DNA of 38,667 bases, taken from positions 1-38,667 of the forward strand of contig NZ_BJYS01000055.1 of the NCBI RefSeq assembly GCF_007991635.1, read 5' to 3'. Under the pieces are notes generated by a model, which searched no databases, was not told the origin of the DNA, and was given only the letters and a program-made list of their open reading frames with translations. Source of the stretch: Adhaeribacter aerolatus. GTDB taxonomy: Bacteria; Bacteroidota; Bacteroidia; Cytophagales; Hymenobacteraceae. The translations under genes were made by a program, and so were the position numbers. Of the stretch, positions 35,430 through 38,667 are shown one piece after another (position 1 is the first letter of the stretch; each line of letters starts with the position of its first letter).

Positions 35430-36866
35430 TTAATTATCCTTTTTCTTTTTTTCCGGTAACCGGGCCTTGGGATTGTACTCCGGATTTAATTGGGTGGGGA
35501 CTGCGGCTTTAGTTGTCTGGCGCCAGTTTCGCATTTGCTGGTGTAATTGCCTGGTTATTTCCGGGTGCTGCAAAGCTACATTGTTTCGCTCCCCTATATC
35601 CTCTTTCAGATTATATAATTCCAGAGCACCGTCTTCAAAATATTCGTGCAGTTTCCAGTCGCCCGATCGCATTACGGTACCGGGGCGGGTACGAAAAAGC
35701 GGGTCCCGGCCATCATCCGAATTAGCATCGTACGCCTGCAGGTAAATCGGGAAATGCCAGTAAAGTGTTCGCTCCGGAATAGTTTGGCCCCTTAATACCG
35801 GCCAAATACTTTGCCCATCGGAGTAAGTATTTTTGTTTTTTACTTTCAGGATATCCAAAATAGTAGGATAATAATCTAAGTTGGTTACGGGCGTAATATT
35901 TTTACTCCCGGCGGCAATTCTGTCCGGCCATTTAAAAATCAGGGGTACCCGGATGCCGCCTTCGTAGTAAGAACCTTTGCCGGCGCGTAAAGGCGTCTGT
36001 CGCGAAATAGAACGGATGCCGCCATTGTCGGAGGTGAAAATTATAAGCGTATTATCGGTTAGTTTTAAATCATCTAATTTCTGCAGCAGCCGGCCAATAT
36101 TGGTATCCAGCGATTCGATCATGGCGGCGTAGGTAGCATTGTCCTGCCCGGCGCCTTTGGGTTTTTGCTTGTATTTAGCGATTAAATCGGCGGGAGCCTG
36201 AATGGGCGTATGCACCGCATAATAAGGCAAATACAAAAAGAAAGGTTTTGCCTGTTGCTTTTCTATTACCGCAATTGCCTCGGTGGTGAGGCGGTCGGTG
36301 AGGTACTCGCCAGCCGGTCCATCTTTAATGTTTGGGTTTTGATAAGGTACAAAATGTTTATTCGCCCCTTTCAGGTTACCGGCAATATTAAAATCAAAGC
36401 CCTGGGTGCGCGGGTCTTTGCCGAGATGCCATTTACCGATGGTAGCTGTATTATAGCCGGCCGCTTGTAGCGCCTCGGGTAAGGTAAAAATTTTATCCGG
36501 CAATATCTCGTTATTCGCCACCGGAATTAGCTTACGCGTTGCGGCCCCGCCCCTATCGGCTTCGCCTACGGTATAAATGCCGTGGCGCGGCGTGTTTTGC
36601 CCGGACATTAAACAGGCCCGGCTGGGTGCACAATTGGCGGCAGCGGCATAGGCATTTGTAAATACCATGCCCTGCTTAGCTAACCGGTCCAGGTTGGGCG
36701 TTTCGTAGTAAGTGCTGCCCATAAACCCCACATCCATCCAGCCTAAATCATCCGCCATAATCAGAACAATATTAGGTTTAGGGTCCTGCGCGACCGCAAA
36801 TCTGCTTATACCCAAAAGCAGCATTGCTGCCAAAAAGAGCACTACTATTGGTTTAAGTTTAAGCAT
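35430..36866 (-). CDS. Secreted sulfatase (family S1), third copy
   Basis: A 478-residue sulfatase with a signal peptide (about residues 1-26). Metal ligands D39-D40 are in IMADDLGWMDVG. The formylglycine motif is C79-A-P-S-R83 in ANCAPSRACLMSGQNTPRHG. Other family blocks are GKWHLGKDPRTQGFDFNIAG, KPFFLYLPYYAVHTPIQAP and the metal site FTSDNGGIRS. It is only distantly related to the twin sulfatases at 22-25.5 kb but close to its neighbour at 36934, with which it shares GKWHLG, FDFNIAG and LRAGKGSYYEGGIRVPLI. The two genes are 67 bp apart. The shared subgroup suggests related but distinct sulfate positions on one glycan. Confidence 0.95.
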   Translation of the reverse strand: MLKLKPIVVLFLAAMLLLGISRFAVAQDPKPNIVLIMADDLGWMDVGFMGSTYYETPNLDRLAKQGMVFTNAYAAAANCAPSRACLMSGQNTPRHGIYTVGEADRGGAATRKLIPVANNEILPDKIFTLPEALQAAGYNTATIGKWHLGKDPRTQGFDFNIAGNLKGANKHFVPYQNPNIKDGPAGEYLTDRLTTEAIAVIEKQQAKPFFLYLPYYAVHTPIQAPADLIAKYKQKPKGAGQDNATYAAMIESLDTNIGRLLQKLDDLKLTDNTLIIFTSDNGGIRSISRQTPLRAGKGSYYEGGIRVPLIFKWPDRIAAGSKNITPVTNLDYYPTILDILKVKNKNTYSDGQSIWPVLRGQTIPERTLYWHFPIYLQAYDANSDDGRDPLFRTRPGTVMRSGDWKLHEYFEDGALELYNLKEDIGERNNVALQHPEITRQLHQQMRNWRQTTKAAVPTQLNPEYNPKARLPEKKKKDN

Positions 36867-36933
36867 GTAAGTTTTAGCTTAGGTACCTGCAAAAGTTTAA
36901 TTAATAATTGGGCACCAGGTTGTACGTAACTGT

Positions 36934-38403
36934 TTAATTATTTATGGCGAAGGGATCCTGCACGACTCGCGGTGCCCGGGCTCCGCCTTGTTTTTCACGG
37001 TTATGGTCGTAATCCGGATTTAATATTGGATCCTGAGCGCCTACTTTTTTGCGCCAATTTTCCAGCTTCGTATATAATTGGGCCGTTAGCTGCGGTTCGT
37101 TTTCCTGTAACTCCGTTTCCTCACCAATATCGTTTTTCAGGTTATAAAGCTCTTTTTTACCGGTTTCATAAAAATGAATGAGTTTCCAGTCGCCCTGCCG
37201 GATGGCGCTGTGCGGGGTAGCACCTTCGGTGTGATAATGCGGATAATGCCAGTAAAGCGCCATCCGGTTAAAAGTACCTTTGCCGGTTAATAACGGCAGC
37301 AGGCTTTGGCCATCAATGAGCCCGGTACTTTTGCTATGAACACCAGCTACTTCGGCGAAAGTCGGGAATAAATCTGTACCAATAACCGGAACTGCTGAAA
37401 CCGAGCTTGCGCGAATCTTACCGGGCCAAACCGCTATCGTCGGGACACGAATGCCACCTTCGTAATTGCTGCCTTTGCCGGCCCGGAGCGGCGCATTGGA
37501 AGTGATGCGGTTTTTCTGAAAGTTCTGTCCGCGTACCAACCCACCGTTATCACTCGTAAAAATAACGAAAGTATTTTCGCTCAACTTTTGTTCGGCCAGT
37601 AAGGCCATTATCCTGCCCACACTTTCGTCTACGCTTTTTACCATAGCGGCATAAACCGGGTTCTGGTGATTGGCCAATGGGTTTATTTTTGCTTTAAATG
37701 CCTGAATATCGGCTTCTCTGGCTTGCAAAGGCGTGTGTACCGCAAAAAATGGCATGTACAAGAAGAAGGGAACCTCTTTCTTATCTTTAATAAATTTTAA
37801 AGCTTCATCAGTTAACCTTTCGGTCAGGAATTCGCCGGCAGGGCCGTTTTTTAGTCGTGGAATATTATAAGGCGAGAAATATTGAGGTGGCTGGCCCTGG
37901 TAAGTACCGGCAATATTTAAGTCGAAGCCCTGGTGCTCGGGGTAATATTTTACATCGTCGCCTAAATGCCATTTACCTATAGAGGCGGTAGCGTAACCCT
38001 GCTTTTTAAGTATTTCGGCCACCGTAACTTCGGCTAAAGGCAAATATTGGGTCCAGGCCGGCGGGAGCAATTTGGCGTAGGGTTTATAATGACCTTCAAT
38101 CCAATCGGTGAGGTGCAGCCGAGCCGGATATTTACCCGTTAAAATACTGGCCCGCGATGGAGAACAAACCGTGCAGGCGGCATAGCCGTTCGTAAACTTC
38201 ATGCCCTGCCGGGCCAGTTTATCGATATTAGGGGTTTTGTAAAAGTCACTGCCGAAACAACCCACATCGGTCCAACCCATATCATCAACCAAGAATAAAA
38301 TTATATTTGGCTTTTGCTGGGCAGCGGCAGGTAAAAGACCAGGCAGTAAATAAACTAGTCCCAGGCAAAAACATCTGATAATTATTTTTAAGCTATGAGG
38401 CAT
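36934..38403 (-). CDS. Secreted sulfatase (family S1), fourth copy
   Basis: A sulfatase of 489 residues from the chosen start at 38403, which gives a compact signal peptide (MPHSLKIIIRCFCLGL...PAAAQ). The frame stays open to an upstream ATG at 38448 (504 residues), but that adds 15 basic residues before the signal and is less likely. Metal ligands D40-D41 are in LVDDMGWTDVG. The formylglycine motif is C80-S-P-S-R84 in CTVCSPSRASILTGKYPARLHLTDW. GKWHLGDDVKYYPEHQGFDLNIAG and FTSDNGGLVRG complete the site. The CSPSR form and LHLTDW are typical of arylsulfatase-A-like exo-acting enzymes. It is the first visible gene of the leftward locus. Confidence 0.95.
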   Translation of the reverse strand: MPHSLKIIIRCFCLGLVYLLPGLLPAAAQQKPNIILFLVDDMGWTDVGCFGSDFYKTPNIDKLARQGMKFTNGYAACTVCSPSRASILTGKYPARLHLTDWIEGHYKPYAKLLPPAWTQYLPLAEVTVAEILKKQGYATASIGKWHLGDDVKYYPEHQGFDLNIAGTYQGQPPQYFSPYNIPRLKNGPAGEFLTERLTDEALKFIKDKKEVPFFLYMPFFAVHTPLQAREADIQAFKAKINPLANHQNPVYAAMVKSVDESVGRIMALLAEQKLSENTFVIFTSDNGGLVRGQNFQKNRITSNAPLRAGKGSNYEGGIRVPTIAVWPGKIRASSVSAVPVIGTDLFPTFAEVAGVHSKSTGLIDGQSLLPLLTGKGTFNRMALYWHYPHYHTEGATPHSAIRQGDWKLIHFYETGKKELYNLKNDIGEETELQENEPQLTAQLYTKLENWRKKVGAQDPILNPDYDHNREKQGGARAPRVVQDPFAINN

Positions 38404-38462
38404 AATAAAACGTTTGGTTAATCTAACGATGCGTTTCAAGGGCACCATTTTATTATTTCAAT

Positions 38463-38481
38463 ATTAGCGCTTTTCGCTAAT
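38463..38481. promoter_or_regulatory. Inverted repeat upstream of the fourth sulfatase
   Basis: ATTAGCG, a 5-nt spacer and CGCTAAT form a perfect 7-bp dyad just before the sulfatase reading frame. It contains the TTAGCGCT word also found before both twin sulfatases. It may be an operator or a small mRNA hairpin; evidence is limited to symmetry and position. Confidence 0.3.
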
Positions 38482-38667
38482 GGATAACCGTATGTGCCTG
38501 AATCATTGTTTAAATCATTTACGGCGATACAAAACACGATATATTTTGGTTTGGCAGGTTTGAAGCAAACAATTACCTGCTCACAATCGGTAGTTATTGC
38601 ATTACCTCCGTAATAATCATACAGCAATACCTATCGAGCTTTACCAATTCGAAAGTCAAAGGAGATC

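Noticed and set aside
38436-38627. A 63-codon leftward frame overlapping the start of the fourth sulfatase frame.
   Set aside because: It begins with TTG just after a stop codon, overlaps the upstream extension of the sulfatase, and shows no recognisable motif. It could be a relic of an older gene end but is not supported as a gene.

Overview
The window looks like a chromosomal segment from a Bacteroidota bacterium, probably of order Cytophagales (Hymenobacteraceae/Adhaeribacter-like; the rank below phylum is inference). Evidence: a SusC/SusD pair, many lipoprotein signals, several TAT-exported Gfo/Idh/MocA proteins, a leucyl-tRNA synthetase with an enlarged insert before KMSKS, almost no Shine-Dalgarno sequences, and promoter boxes of the Bacteroidota type (TAnnTTTG). 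No tRNA, rRNA, CRISPR array or complete insertion sequence was seen.

Region 1 (1-7.8 kb) is an AraC-regulated redox cluster. Leftward genes encode a lipoprotein flavodoxin, two tandem lipoprotein NTF2/DUF4440 proteins and two aldo/keto reductases. Behind a strong terminator lies a two-gene molybdenum hydroxylase (TAT-signal large subunit plus 2Fe-2S subunit). A divergent AraC-family regulator faces it. A near-identical 46-47 bp operator-like element, built from 21-bp-spaced direct half-sites, sits in the regulator/hydroxylase gap and again before the reductase operon. In both leftward promoters it ends the same distance from a TTTG box. The cluster may be an aldehyde-responsive regulon.

Region 2 (8-15 kb) is mixed: leuS, a secreted PQQ-type sugar dehydrogenase bracketed by two copies of a palindromic element, an exported Gfo/Idh/MocA protein flanked by a 17-bp direct repeat, and a lipoprotein with a C-terminal Pmp3/YqaE domain.

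Region 3 (15-38.4 kb) is entirely leftward and reads as a locus for a sulfated, amino-sugar-containing glycan. In order of transcription it holds two sulfatases, a toroid protein with a PHP-like second half, a secreted glycerophosphodiesterase-like protein, SusC, SusD, a DUF6528-like propeller, two near-twin sulfatases, a fragment resembling the N-terminus of heparinase II/III lyases, two exported Gfo/Idh/MocA proteins, a FucP/NagP-like sugar permease, NagA, and a degenerate ThiE/TenI-like protein overlapping nagA. SusCD would import oligosaccharides, the sulfatases desulfate them in the periplasm, and the permease plus NagA handle the released GlcNAc. No intact glycoside hydrolase or lyase, no GlcNAc kinase and no sulfatase-maturing enzyme is in the window, so the pathway must be completed elsewhere. 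Family assignments rest on motifs read by eye; no database search was made.
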